A stretch of DNA of 60,047 nt from Brachybacterium halotolerans (GTDB lineage Bacteria; Actinomycetota; Actinomycetes; Actinomycetales; Dermabacteraceae), in the NCBI RefSeq assembly GCF_016623465.1, contig NZ_JAEDAJ010000015.1, positions 1-60,047 of the forward strand, in the 5' to 3' direction. Below are positions 42,136-50,408 of the stretch, piece by piece. Below the pieces are notes generated by a model. That model searched no databases, was not told the DNA's origin, and saw nothing but the letters and a program-made list of their open reading frames with translations. Both the position numbers and the translations under genes were made by a program. Each line of letters begins with the position of its first letter. Position 1 is the stretch's first letter.

Positions 42136-43287
42136 ATGTCGACGACGGAGAAGCATCCGCGCGAGCTGCTGTGCTCGGCCGCCCCGGGCACGGATCTGAC
42201 CGCACGAGCGTCCGGACGAGACGCCCCGCGCCCGAGCGTGCTCACCCCGCGCGACGTGCCGCTGGGCGGGCCGCGCGCGATGACCGTGCGCCGCACCTTG
42301 CCGCAGCGGGCCCGCTCGCTCATCGGCCCCTGGTGCTTCGTCGACCATTTCGGCCCTGACGACGTCGCCGCGACCGGCGGCATGGCCGTCCCGCGTCACC
42401 CGCACACGGGCCTCGCGACGGTGACGCTGCTGTTCGAGGGGCAGATCGACCACATCGACTCCACGGGGTTCGCGAACACGGTGCGCCCGGGCGAGGTGAA
42501 CCTGATGATCGCCGGCCGCGGCGTCTCCCACTCGGAGTTCTCGACCGCGAGCACCACCGTGCTGCACGGCGTGCAGCTCTGGTACGCGCTCCCCGATGCC
42601 GAGCGCGGCGGCCCGCCCGCCTCCCAGCACCACGTGGCCCCGCTCGTCGACGTCGGCGGCGCGGCGGTGCGCACCTATCTCGGGCGGCTCGCCGGGAGCG
42701 GCTCCTCCCCCATCGTCACCCGCACCCCGGCCCTCGCCGCCGAGATCCTGCTACCGGCGGGCGCACATCTCGAGCTCGCGCTGGATCCGACCTTCGAGCA
42801 CGGCCTGCTCGTGGACACGGGCGCGGCACGGGTGGGCGCGGGTGCGGGAGTCGGCGTGGGCCCGGGCGGCGATGCCGCCGTCGACCTCCCTGCCGACCAC
42901 CTCGCGCACGTCGAGGTCGGCGCCGACGCGCTGAGCATCGACGCCGGTCCGGAGGCGACGCGTCTGATCCTCCTCGGCGGGCCGCCCTTCGCCGAGGAGA
43001 TCGTCATGTGGTGGAACTTCGTGGGCCGCAGCCACGAGGAGATCGCCGCATTCCGTGCGCAGTGGCAGCGCGAGATCGGTGGGGAGGACGACGACGCGGC
43101 GCTCGAGGCGGCAGGTCCGACGGCGGCGGCAGGTCCGGCGCCGAGCCCGTCGGCCATCCCCCGCTTCGGACCGTTCCCCGAGGGCACGCCCGCTCCCCTG
43201 CCGGCGCCCACGCTCCCGAACGCGCGCATCACAGCCCGCCGCCGGCCCCGCATTCCCGCAGACCCTCACGAAGGAGACCCCCAATGA
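42136..43287 (+). CDS. Pirin family protein
   Basis: This 383-residue bicupin begins its conserved core with GPWCFVDHFGPDD, then VPRHPHTGLATVTLLFEG (metal-binding His residues) and MIAGRGVSHSEFS, the pirin iron site of three His and one Glu. The second half has GGPPFAEEIVMWWNFVGRS. It is longer than typical pirins (about 290-320) because of a Pro/Ala-rich C-terminal tail. Pirins may act as quercetinase-like dioxygenases or redox sensors. GAGGGAGG precedes the ATG. Its stop overlaps the next start. Confidence 0.87.
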   Translation: MSTTEKHPRELLCSAAPGTDLTARASGRDAPRPSVLTPRDVPLGGPRAMTVRRTLPQRARSLIGPWCFVDHFGPDDVAATGGMAVPRHPHTGLATVTLLFEGQIDHIDSTGFANTVRPGEVNLMIAGRGVSHSEFSTASTTVLHGVQLWYALPDAERGGPPASQHHVAPLVDVGGAAVRTYLGRLAGSGSSPIVTRTPALAAEILLPAGAHLELALDPTFEHGLLVDTGAARVGAGAGVGVGPGGDAAVDLPADHLAHVEVGADALSIDAGPEATRLILLGGPPFAEEIVMWWNFVGRSHEEIAAFRAQWQREIGGEDDDAALEAAGPTAAAGPAPSPSAIPRFGPFPEGTPAPLPAPTLPNARITARRRPRIPADPHEGDPQ

Positions 43288-43757
43288 GCGAGAGCCCGAC
43301 CCCCGAGACGCCCGGTGCGCCGGACCCCGATGGCGCGCACCCCGCCGCACCGGACGAGACCGAGCCGGACACGACCGCGCAGGACGCCGCCGCGCCCGAG
43401 GCGGAGGCCGACGGCACGCCCGATCGTGCCTTCATCCGCGACAACCCCGGGAAGAGGCGGTTCGACGTCTTCGTCGGGGAGCACCATGCCGGGTTCTCGA
43501 AATACCGCGACGTCGACGTCGACGGCGCCGACGCCCCGCAGCGCATCTTCTTCCACACCGTCGTCTTCGACGAGTACGAGGGCCGAGGGCTCGCCTCCAC
43601 CCTCACCCGCACGGCGCTCGAGCAGACGGTGCGCGAGGGGCGGCGGATCGTCGCCGTCTGCCCGTACGTGGCGCGCTGGGTCGAGCACCACGAGGAGGCG
43701 GCCGCGCACGTCGACGCGGTGCAGCCCGAGCACCTGGCCGCGATCGAACAGGTGTGA
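43284..43757 (+). CDS. GNAT-like N-acetyltransferase (YidJ/GtnA type)
   Basis: This 157-residue protein has a 50-residue acidic, Pro/Ala-rich N-terminus, then a small GNAT domain (about 58-150). FFHTVVFDEYEGRGLASTLTR carries the acetyl-CoA pyrophosphate loop, and VCPYVARWVEHH ends the domain. This matches the short Gcn5-related family found in many bacteria; the substrate is unknown. It is translated from an ATG overlapping the pirin stop. Confidence 0.78.
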   Translation: MSESPTPETPGAPDPDGAHPAAPDETEPDTTAQDAAAPEAEADGTPDRAFIRDNPGKRRFDVFVGEHHAGFSKYRDVDVDGADAPQRIFFHTVVFDEYEGRGLASTLTRTALEQTVREGRRIVAVCPYVARWVEHHEEAAAHVDAVQPEHLAAIEQV

Positions 43758-43771
43758 GCGGGGCCGGCCGC

Positions 43772-43791
43772 CAGCTCCGGGCCGGGAGCTG
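43772..43791. terminator. Hairpin between convergent GNAT and D-lactate dehydrogenase genes
   Basis: CAGCTCC and GGAGCTG pair around a six-base loop in the 37-base gap. No U-run, but the position fits a shared terminator. Confidence 0.4.
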
Positions 43792-43794
43792 CCG

Positions 43795-45537
43795 TCAGCC
43801 GTGGGCCGGCGCGTCCGCCCAGTCCCTGTGCGCCGTGGTCTCGCCAACGCCCGCGTTGAACATGTTGCGCGGGTCCATCTCGCGGAAGTGCTCGACCATC
43901 GGCTCGGGCGCGGGGTAGATGCGCCCGTAGTTGTGCTCGGCGGGGACGGCGGCGCCGCGGTCCTCGAGCAGCGTCCTCATGCGCTTCTTGAGGGCCACGG
44001 GGTCCACGCCCGCCTTCGCCACGTGGTCCTGGTGCATCACGTGGCAGAAGAAGTGCCCGAAGTAGACGCTCTCCAGCAGCTGGTCGGCGATCTCCGCGGG
44101 CAGCACCTCGAGCCAGTCCTCGTCGTCGCGGCGCAGCGCCACGTCGAAGGTGACCATGGCCGACGCCTCCTCGCGGTGCATCGTGAAGTACCGGCCGGCG
44201 GCGCTGGCCACGCCGAAGCGGATGAGGGTGGCGCTCTGGGCCTCGTCGGCGTCGCACTCGAAGAACTCGCCCTCGTGCTCGGGCGCGGCGAAGAAGTCGG
44301 TGAGCAGGCGCTGCGTGGCCTCGCGCTCGCTGCCGCTGACGACGAGCAGCAGGTGATGCTCGAAGCGGTCGCGGAAATCGAGCAGGCGCTTCGGGAGCTT
44401 CTCGGGGATCAGGCCGAAGAGCTTCTGGGAGATCTCGTCGGCGACCGAGGGACCGAAGCCCGGGAGTTTCTCGAAGACTCCGTTCGCCCAGCTCTTGAGG
44501 GCGAACATGCGCACCAGGGTGCGGCTGCCGGCGTGCTTGAGGGAGACGTAGGTGTCCTTGCCGTACTCGGCGGCGAGGTCGAAGGCGTGGGAGCTCATGT
44601 ACTCCCCGGAGATCGGCAGCGGGCCGTCGGAGGCGAGGAACGTGCGGCGCAGCGCCTCCAGATCGGAGGGCCGGTCGGTGCCGATGTAGAAGGTCGCCTT
44701 GTCCGTCTCGAGCGGGAACGTGCGGGTGCGCACCGCGAACACCATGAGCTTGCCGGCGCAGCCCGAGGCCTCGAACAGGAACTTCGGGTTCGCGTTGTAC
44801 CGGGCGGGGGTGTCGGCGATCTCGCGCACGTGGTCCGCGTAGTCGGTGCCGGTCGAGTCCTCCGGCGGAGGGGTCACGTCGGCCGGGTCCCAGTCGCCGC
44901 GCTGGACCTTGTCGAGGATATGAGTGGGGTCGGTGCCGAGGTCGATGCCCAGGTGGTTGACCAGGTGGATCGTGCCGTCCTCGTCGACCCGGGCGAACAG
45001 CGCGTGCTCGGTGAACGCGGGGCCCTTGCGGATCTGGCTGCCTCCGGAGTTGTTCGCGATCCCGCCGACGACGGACGCGCCGATGGAGCTCGAGCCGATC
45101 ACCGAGTGCGGCTCGCGTCCGTGCTCGGCGAGGGTCTCCTCGAGCTCGAAGAGGGTGGCGCCGGCCAGGCAGATCGCCTCGCGGGCGTCGTTGATGAGAT
45201 GGATCTGGTCGATCCGCAGCGTCGAGATGATGACGATGTCGCGGTCGTAGTCCTGGTCGCCGGGGCCGGAGCCGCCGGTCAGGCCGGTGTTGGCCGCCTG
45301 GGTGATGACGATGAGGTCGTGGTCGACGCACACCTGCAGGGCGCGCCACATGTCCACGAGGGAGCCCGGGCGCAGCACGGCCAGTACGTCGCCGGAGCCG
45401 AAGCGGTCGCCGGTGGCGTAGGGGGCGGTCGCACGCTTCGAGGTGAGCACGTGCGAGGACCCCATGATCTGGGCGAAGGCGTCGAGGGCCTGCGCGGATG
45501 CGGCGCTCGTGGATCCCTGGTTCCGCCGTGTGCTCAT
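43795..45537 (-). CDS. dld: Quinone-dependent D-lactate dehydrogenase
   Basis: This 580-residue flavoprotein matches Dld. The FAD-binding domain has TQAANTGLTGGSGPG (about 84-98) and IGSSSIGASVVGGIANNSGG. The membrane-binding and cap region follows, with FLFEASGCAGKLMVFAVRT and the C-terminal FGHFFCHVMHQDHVAK and MFNAGVGETTAH. It oxidises D-lactate to pyruvate and feeds electrons to quinone at the inner face of the membrane. Its length is near that of E. coli Dld (571). ATG 45537 has GGAG nine bases upstream. Confidence 0.92.
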   Translation of the reverse strand: MSTRRNQGSTSAASAQALDAFAQIMGSSHVLTSKRATAPYATGDRFGSGDVLAVLRPGSLVDMWRALQVCVDHDLIVITQAANTGLTGGSGPGDQDYDRDIVIISTLRIDQIHLINDAREAICLAGATLFELEETLAEHGREPHSVIGSSSIGASVVGGIANNSGGSQIRKGPAFTEHALFARVDEDGTIHLVNHLGIDLGTDPTHILDKVQRGDWDPADVTPPPEDSTGTDYADHVREIADTPARYNANPKFLFEASGCAGKLMVFAVRTRTFPLETDKATFYIGTDRPSDLEALRRTFLASDGPLPISGEYMSSHAFDLAAEYGKDTYVSLKHAGSRTLVRMFALKSWANGVFEKLPGFGPSVADEISQKLFGLIPEKLPKRLLDFRDRFEHHLLLVVSGSEREATQRLLTDFFAAPEHEGEFFECDADEAQSATLIRFGVASAAGRYFTMHREEASAMVTFDVALRRDDEDWLEVLPAEIADQLLESVYFGHFFCHVMHQDHVAKAGVDPVALKKRMRTLLEDRGAAVPAEHNYGRIYPAPEPMVEHFREMDPRNMFNAGVGETTAHRDWADAPAHG

Positions 45538-45709
45538 GTCCGGATGCTCCATCGCTGTCGGGGATTCTGTGCGGCCGCGGGGCCATCGGCCAGCGTAACC
45601 ATCCAACGACGGTCCGCCGGGAATGGCGAGGGCCGTTCTCGGACCGCGAGAGGCGGGAGAGGCGGAAGAGGCGCGAGATGCGGGAGGGGCGCGAGATGCG
45701 GGGACCGCT

Positions 45710-46081
45710 TCACTCCCCCGGGTGCAGGGACTGCGGGGCGCGCGCGTCCCAGGCGTCCTCGAGCAGTTCGCGGAGGTCCTCGTCCTCGACGGTCTCCAGG
45801 CGGACCAGCACGCTCGGGTGGTCGCGGTAGTGGTCGGTGGTGAAGAAGCGGTCGGGGCGGGCGGCGATGAGCGCCTCGCGCTCGCCGACGTCATGGCACC
45901 AGGCCACGAGGATCTCGGCGTCGGGGCCGACGACCCGGTCCACGATCTCGGCGCGGCGCGGGCCGCGGACGGTCGCGAACACCTTCCCGGCCACACGGAA
46001 GGCCGGGGAGCCGTAGGAGGTCGACTCCTCGACCTGGGGCAGGGCGGTCGCGAGGCGGCGGACGTCGTCCAGAGTGCTCAT
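45710..46081 (-). CDS. MmcQ/YjbR family protein
   Basis: This 123-residue protein matches the MmcQ/YjbR (DUF419) family, a small CyaY-like fold with proposed DNA-binding. TSYGSPAFRVAGKVFATV, PDRFFTTDHYRDHPSVLVRL and LLEDAWDARAP are characteristic. ATG 46081 follows GGAGACC. It stands alone, leftward, upstream of the lactate dehydrogenase gene. The cellular role is unknown. Confidence 0.85.
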   Translation of the reverse strand: MSTLDDVRRLATALPQVEESTSYGSPAFRVAGKVFATVRGPRRAEIVDRVVGPDAEILVAWCHDVGEREALIAARPDRFFTTDHYRDHPSVLVRLETVEDEDLRELLEDAWDARAPQSLHPGE

Positions 46082-46295
46082 CGTGGTCTCCTCCGACGGA
46101 GCGCGGACCGGGTGCTCGGCGGCCTGCAGGACCGGGCGGCTCTGCTCGGTGCGATCTGGCGCGAGTGGTCCGCCCAGTGGTTGTCCCAGCATCGCACGGT
46201 CCACATCCTGGGGTGCGCTCGATGCCGCTGAGCTGGATTGATACGTTCGAGCCACCGGCGGGAGGCCGCCGGACCGACGCGAAGGAGCTGTCCCG

Positions 46296-46607
46296 ATGAC
46301 CGTCATCGTCACCGCCGTGTTCTACCCCCAGGCCGGGAAGAAGCAGGAGCTCGTGCAGGCCATGCAGCGAGGCATCGCCGCCGTCCACGAGGAGCCCGGC
46401 TGCGAGCTCTACTCGATCCACGACGCCGAGGACGGCACCATCACCATGATCGAGAAGTGGACGACCGTCCAGGACCTCGACACCCATGGCGCGGGCGAGG
46501 CCGTCGGCATCCTCAACGGGGACATCGCCGAGCTCATCGAGAAGCCCACCCTGGTCACTCGCATGACTCCGCTGCCCTCCGGCACCGAGGCGCAGGGCGC
46601 GATCTGA
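46296..46607 (+). CDS. Antibiotic biosynthesis monooxygenase (ABM) domain protein
   Basis: This 103-residue dimeric ferredoxin-like protein begins with VIVTAVFYPQAGKKQELVQAM and continues with EEPGCELYSIHDAEDGTITMIEKW, typical of the ABM/YgiN family. These small proteins act as quinol or polyketide monooxygenases or as heme-degrading enzymes. GAAGGAG precedes the ATG. No biosynthetic cluster surrounds it, so a YgiN-like quinone role is more likely. Confidence 0.85.
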   Translation: MTVIVTAVFYPQAGKKQELVQAMQRGIAAVHEEPGCELYSIHDAEDGTITMIEKWTTVQDLDTHGAGEAVGILNGDIAELIEKPTLVTRMTPLPSGTEAQGAI

Positions 46608-46692
46608 CGGAGCGGACCGGACCTGCGGGCGACGCCGAGCCTGAGATCTGGCCGCCCCGCCGTTCCGACCACTTCGACCGCGAGGTCTCGAC

Positions 46693-46744
46693 AGACCCCG
46701 TGCACCTCGCGTGGTCACAGACCCCGTGCACCACGCGTGGTCAT
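46693..46744. repeat. 26-bp direct tandem duplication
   Basis: AGACCCCGTGCACC(T/A)CGCGTGGTCA recurs head to tail at 46693 and 46719 with two differences. The second copy forms the left arm of the adjoining hairpin repeat. Confidence 0.85.
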
Positions 46745-46802
46745 AGGTCGGTCGCGTGCTCTCTTCGCCGTGACCCGACGTGTATGACGACGCGAAGTGC
46801 AC
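46726..46802. repeat. REPIN-like hairpin repeat, copy 1
   Basis: This 77-bp element starts and ends with GTGCAC. The arms of about 32 bp (GTGCACCACGCGTGGTCATA and its imperfect complement) enclose a short loop. Identity with copy 2 at 47827 continues about 17 bases past the right end. Confidence 0.82.
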
Positions 46803-46943
46803 GCCCCCGCTGGAGACCGACTTTTCGGCCGGTGCGCGCGAACGCTGATTCCGCCCTTCAGACCGGCGGGAGCACAGGGTCAGGACGCCCGGCCGGAGGC
46901 TCGACCGCCCGGGAAATGCGTTGCCGGCTCGTGCCCGGCGCCC

Positions 46944-46949
46944 TAGCGT
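46944..46949 (+). promoter_or_regulatory. Leaderless-type -10 box (TAGCGT) for the esterase
   Basis: TAGCGT ends seven bases before GTG 46957, with no Shine-Dalgarno. The same hexamer serves the GH4 gene at 3290. Confidence 0.45.
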
Positions 46950-46956
46950 CAGCCGC

Positions 46957-47841
46957 GTGAGCACGATCGTCCCGTTCCGCGCCCTGCCCCTCGATCTCGA
47001 GGATGTCGTCTACGCGCACGGGCCCGATTCCGCTCGCGCCCCGGGCGTGTCCCCCGGCACGACCGAGGAGATCGCGCTCGAGGACAGCGCACTGTTCCCC
47101 GGTACGCACCGACGGATCTGGATCCACACGCCCGCGACCATCGCTCCCGGTGACCCCACCGGTGTGGTCGTCTTCCAGGACGGCGGCTGGTACCTGGACC
47201 CCGAGGGCGAGGTGCGCGGCGGCATCGTCCTGGACAACCTGACCGCCTCGGGCGCCATCCCGCCGACCATCGGCGTCTTCGTCGAGCCCGGCACACGGCG
47301 CACCAGCGCTGAGCCCGGTTCGGAGCAGAGTGCGGAGCCTGCGCCCAGGCAGCGCAACCTCGAGTACGACGCGGCCGACGACACCTACGCCCGCTTCCTC
47401 CTCGAGGAGGTGCTCCCCCTGGTGAGGGCGCGCAGGAGCATCCTCGGTGACCCCCGTCGCACGATCCTGTGCGGCGGCAGCAGCGGCGGCGACTGCTCCT
47501 TCACGGCCGCCTGGCACAGGCCCGACGCGTTCGGCGGCGCCATCTGCTGCCTCTCGAGCGTCGCGCAGATGCCGGAGGGCAACCCCTATCCGGCGCTGAT
47601 CGCGTCGACTCCCCGGCGACCGCTGCGGTTCTTCCTGCAGATCGGCCAGCGGGACCTGAACCACAACCAGCCGCAGATGAACTGGCTCGCCGAGAACCTG
47701 CGCACCGCGGCATCCCTCGCGGAGGCCGGCTACGACCTGCGGATCGAGCTCGGCGACGGCGGGCACAGCCCGAACCACGGCGGGGTGGTGCTCCCCGATG
47801 CGCTGCGCTGGATGCTCCGGGGCCCCGTGCACCACGCGTAG
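46957..47841 (+). CDS. Alpha/beta-hydrolase esterase (enterochelin-esterase/esterase D type)
   Basis: This 294-residue cytosolic protein (from GTG 46957) has VVVFQDGGWYLD near the oxyanion strand, the nucleophile elbow ILCGGSSGGDCSF (about 170-182) and the His region LGDGGHSPNHGG (about 267-278). This matches the putative esterase family that includes enterochelin esterase and esterase D. The last residues GPVHHA and the stop are encoded within the left arm of hairpin repeat copy 2, so the repeat has shaped the C-terminus. The substrate is unknown; there is no siderophore cluster nearby. Confidence 0.82.
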   Translation: MSTIVPFRALPLDLEDVVYAHGPDSARAPGVSPGTTEEIALEDSALFPGTHRRIWIHTPATIAPGDPTGVVVFQDGGWYLDPEGEVRGGIVLDNLTASGAIPPTIGVFVEPGTRRTSAEPGSEQSAEPAPRQRNLEYDAADDTYARFLLEEVLPLVRARRSILGDPRRTILCGGSSGGDCSFTAAWHRPDAFGGAICCLSSVAQMPEGNPYPALIASTPRRPLRFFLQIGQRDLNHNQPQMNWLAENLRTAASLAEAGYDLRIELGDGGHSPNHGGVVLPDALRWMLRGPVHHA

Positions 47842-47902
47842 TCATAGGTCGGGTCGCGTGCTCTATTCGTCGTGACCCGACGTATGACTACGCGAAGTGC
47901 AC
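47827..47902. repeat. REPIN-like hairpin repeat, copy 2
   Basis: This 76-bp copy also runs GTGCAC to GTGCAC. Its arms of about 32 bp pair with roughly four mismatches around a 12-base loop. The TAG stop of the esterase (47839-47841) lies in the left arm. It is about 1.1 kb from copy 1 in the same orientation and may also end the transcript. Confidence 0.84.
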
Positions 47903-48013
47903 GCCCCCGCTGGAGATCGCCGGCCGGGAGCGTCCCGACTCATCCGGAACCGTGCCCTTGCGCGTCGGCCCGGGTCCCCTCCGCCCTCGGCCACTCCGCG
48001 AGAGCCCGGCGCC

Positions 48014-49195
48014 TCATCCGGTGCTCACCCGCAGCAGACGGTCGTCGCCGTCAGAAGGCGAGCCGCGACCGTCGGTGTTGTTCGTGAGCACCCACAGGGA
48101 GCCGTCCGGGGCGATGACCGCGTCGCGCAGCCGGCCATGTGCACCGACCAGTCGCGGCGTCGAGGTCGAGAGGTCGCTCAGAGGCACGTCGATGAGGCGC
48201 TCGCCGCGCAAGGCGGCGATGTGGATCGTGCCGTGCGAGATCGCGATGCCGCTCGGGCTGGCGTCCGAGGGGTGCCACTGCTGCTGGGGGTCGACAAGGC
48301 CGTCCTCGTGGGCGATGCCCTCGGCCGTAGGCCACCCGAAGTTCTTCCCGGCCTCGATGACGTTGAGCTCGTCCCAGGTGTCCTGACCGAACTCGCTCGA
48401 GTACATCGTGCCGTCCTCGTCCCAGGCGATGCCCTGCGGGTTGCGGTGCCCGAAACTGAACACGGGCGAGGCCGGGAAGGGGTTGTCCCCGGGCACGGAC
48501 CCGTCGGCCTCGAGCCGCAGGATCTTCCCGGCGAGTGCGTCCACGTCCTGCGCGGCGTCCCTGTCCCCGGCGTCGCCGGCTGTTGCGTAGAGCTTCCCGT
48601 CCGGCCCGAAGGCGAGGCGCCCGCCGTTGTGGTTCGCGGCCGACGGGATCCCGCCGAGCAGGGTCGTCGCCTCGCCGAGTCCCAGCAACCCGGGTGCGCC
48701 CGTGATCTCGAAGCGCTGGATACGGCTGCCGTCCGCGGAGGTGGAGTGCGCGAACAGAGCTCCGTCGCGCACAGCGATGCCCAGCAGTCCGGCTTCGCCC
48801 TGCGGGGCGACGCCGGGGATCGTCGCGACGGTGCGCAGGGACCCGTCCGGTGCCCGTTCGAGGATGCGGGCGCTGTCGCGCTCGCTGATCAGCGGAGTCT
48901 GCCCGTGGAACGCGATGGACCAGGGCGCCTCGAGGCCCTCGGCGAGGACCTCGACGTCCTCGGCGCCGCGCGACGAGGCGCCGCCCTCGTCCGTTGGCGA
49001 TCCGCCTCCGTCCGACGACGATCCGCTGCTGTCGGTCGCATGGTCCTCGGACTCGCTCCCCTGCGGTGACGTCCCGGTATCGGTGCAGGCGGCGAGCCCT
49101 CCGAACGCGAGGAGAGAGAACGCTGCGGCGGACCGGCGGGTCAGGCGCGGTGTGCCGTCGTCGCTCTCTCGGTATGGATGGTCGGTGATGCGCAT
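48014..49195 (-). CDS. Secreted GSDH-type (PQQ-dependent glucose/sorbosone) dehydrogenase lipoprotein
   Basis: This 393-residue protein has an N-terminal Tat-like TRRSAAAFSLLAFGG and lipobox LAAC (about 37), a Ser/Asp/Gly-rich linker (to about 75), then a six-bladed beta-propeller of the glucose/sorbosone dehydrogenase family. Motifs are LEAPWSIAF, GEAGLLGIAV, NHNGGRLAFGPDGKLY, FGHRNPQGIAWD and EFGQDTWDELNVI. The family includes PQQ-dependent sugar dehydrogenases, but whether PQQ is bound cannot be seen. It would act outside the cell on sugars. It is leftward, downstream of the Nudix gene. Confidence 0.88.
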   Translation of the reverse strand: MRITDHPYRESDDGTPRLTRRSAAAFSLLAFGGLAACTDTGTSPQGSESEDHATDSSGSSSDGGGSPTDEGGASSRGAEDVEVLAEGLEAPWSIAFHGQTPLISERDSARILERAPDGSLRTVATIPGVAPQGEAGLLGIAVRDGALFAHSTSADGSRIQRFEITGAPGLLGLGEATTLLGGIPSAANHNGGRLAFGPDGKLYATAGDAGDRDAAQDVDALAGKILRLEADGSVPGDNPFPASPVFSFGHRNPQGIAWDEDGTMYSSEFGQDTWDELNVIEAGKNFGWPTAEGIAHEDGLVDPQQQWHPSDASPSGIAISHGTIHIAALRGERLIDVPLSDLSTSTPRLVGAHGRLRDAVIAPDGSLWVLTNNTDGRGSPSDGDDRLLRVSTG

Positions 49196-49211
49196 GCCGC
49201 CTCCTCGCGGT

Positions 49212-49781
49212 TCAGCGTCCTCCTGCGATCATCCCCGTGATCCAGTGCGGATGCACCCCTCCACCGAGCTGCTCGAGCGCAACGAACGGGCTCAGCCACA
49301 CGGGCTCGTAGGTGCCGTGGGCCTCGGCGTCCCGATCCGTCTCGGGCCATCCCAGGCGCAGAGGGAGCCGGCGGCGGGCGCGGCCGAGGTAGATCCACTG
49401 CTCGCCCTCGACGATGACGCTGCTGGTCACGAGCTCCACGTCGTCGCCTCGCAGTCCTGTCTCCTCGGTGAGTTCGCGCAGCGCGCCGGCCAGCGGATCG
49501 GCGTCGTCCGGTTCGAGGCCGCCGCCGGGGAGCACGCCATAGGGATCGCGGCCGGGTCGAGTGCGAAGGATCATCACGATCGCCGAGTCGTCGGGCGAGA
49601 GGACGAGCATCCGCGCCCGCGAAGGAGACAGGGCCGGGGACTCCTCAGCGCGCCGGATCGCGACGTCGACGTCCCAGAGCAGGCGCCCGGCCCCGTGCCT
49701 CCCGTGCCCACCGGCTTCGCGACCTTCGCGGTCCTCACGGCCTTCGCCGTCCTCGCCGACTTCGCGGTCCTCGCTGACCAT
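49212..49781 (-). CDS. Nudix hydrolase
   Basis: This protein of about 189 residues contains a Nudix box GGGLEPDDADPLAGALRELTEETGL-like segment (positions about 92-116, key residues RELTEET). One conserved Glu of the box is replaced by Ala next to two Asp, with one residue added before it. The N-terminus before the domain is Gly/Glu/Arg-rich. The start is uncertain: ATG 49781 (MVSEDREVG) or a later Met (MLVLSPDD). It cleaves a nucleoside diphosphate linked to an unknown moiety. It lies 16 bases before the GSDH gene in the same direction. Confidence 0.8.
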   Translation of the reverse strand: MVSEDREVGEDGEGREDREGREAGGHGRHGAGRLLWDVDVAIRRAEESPALSPSRARMLVLSPDDSAIVMILRTRPGRDPYGVLPGGGLEPDDADPLAGALRELTEETGLRGDDVELVTSSVIVEGEQWIYLGRARRRLPLRLGWPETDRDAEAHGTYEPVWLSPFVALEQLGGGVHPHWITGMIAGGR

Positions 49782-49892
49782 GCATCCGATCCTGCCATCC
49801 TGCGTCCCGCCCGTGCCGCCTGCCCCGGCACTCGCTGCGCCGCCCAGTACAGGCTGCGCCACACAGTCTTCATGCGGACGTGCGGCGATCTC

Positions 49893-49898
49893 TACGAT
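49893..49898 (+). promoter_or_regulatory. Leaderless-type -10 box (TACGAT) for the thioesterase
   Basis: TACGAT ends eight bases before ATG 49907 and no Shine-Dalgarno intervenes, as in a leaderless or near-leaderless transcript. Confidence 0.45.
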
Positions 49899-49906
49899 GT
49901 CCAGAC

Positions 49907-50338
49907 ATGGAGACTTCCCCGTCCGAGCCGGTCATGTCCTTCCGCACCCGCAAGTGGGTGCGCCCCGAGGACCTCAACGCCAACGCCACTCTCTTCGGCG
50001 GCAGCCTGCTGCGCTGGATCGACGAGGAGGCGGCCGTCTACGCGATCATCCAGCTGGGCCACCAGCGCGTGGTCACGAAATTCATGTCGGAGATCGTGTT
50101 CGTCTCCTCGGCCCGCGAGGGCGACATCGTCGAGATCGGCCTGGTCGCGACCAAGTTCGGACGCACCTCCCTGACGATGCGCGCCGAGGCCCGGAACCTG
50201 TTCACCCAGCAGAGCATCCTCACGATCGACGAGCTCGTGTTCGTCAACGTCGACGAGGACGGGCGGCCCGCGCCGCACGGCTACACGGAGATCACCTACG
50301 ACCGCGATCGAGTGCCTCGGGGCGATCTGCAGCGGTGA
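49907..50338 (+). CDS. Acyl-CoA thioesterase (YciA/hotdog type)
   Basis: This 143-residue hotdog-fold protein has the family segments NANATLFGGSLLRWIDEEAA, VTKFMSEIVFVSSAREGD and GRTSLTMRAEA. The Asp in RWIDEEA and the Asn/Gly stretch correspond to the YciA/BACH active site that hydrolyses acyl-CoA. A longer frame exists, but ATG 49907 is preceded by the leaderless promoter. It is followed by the HD-domain gene after 70 bases. Confidence 0.86.
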   Translation: METSPSEPVMSFRTRKWVRPEDLNANATLFGGSLLRWIDEEAAVYAIIQLGHQRVVTKFMSEIVFVSSAREGDIVEIGLVATKFGRTSLTMRAEARNLFTQQSILTIDELVFVNVDEDGRPAPHGYTEITYDRDRVPRGDLQR

Positions 50339-50408
50339 GCCGGTCGGCTGCGCACGACTGACGAGCCGGAGCTGCCGGCCGATGGCGACGATGACGGAAG
50401 GACACGAC

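Larger units (their letters stand above)
46608..46956. other. Intergenic stretch holding repeats and a leaderless promoter
   Basis: No gene is visible in these 349 bases. They contain a 26-bp tandem duplication (46693-46744), a 77-bp hairpin repeat (46726-46802) and the esterase -10 box at 46944. Confidence 0.7.

Noticed and set aside
46726..47902. Insertion-sequence ends or a composite transposon around the esterase
   Set aside because: The flanking elements are short palindromes without a transposase, and the esterase looks native in composition. A REPIN-like repeat is the better description.
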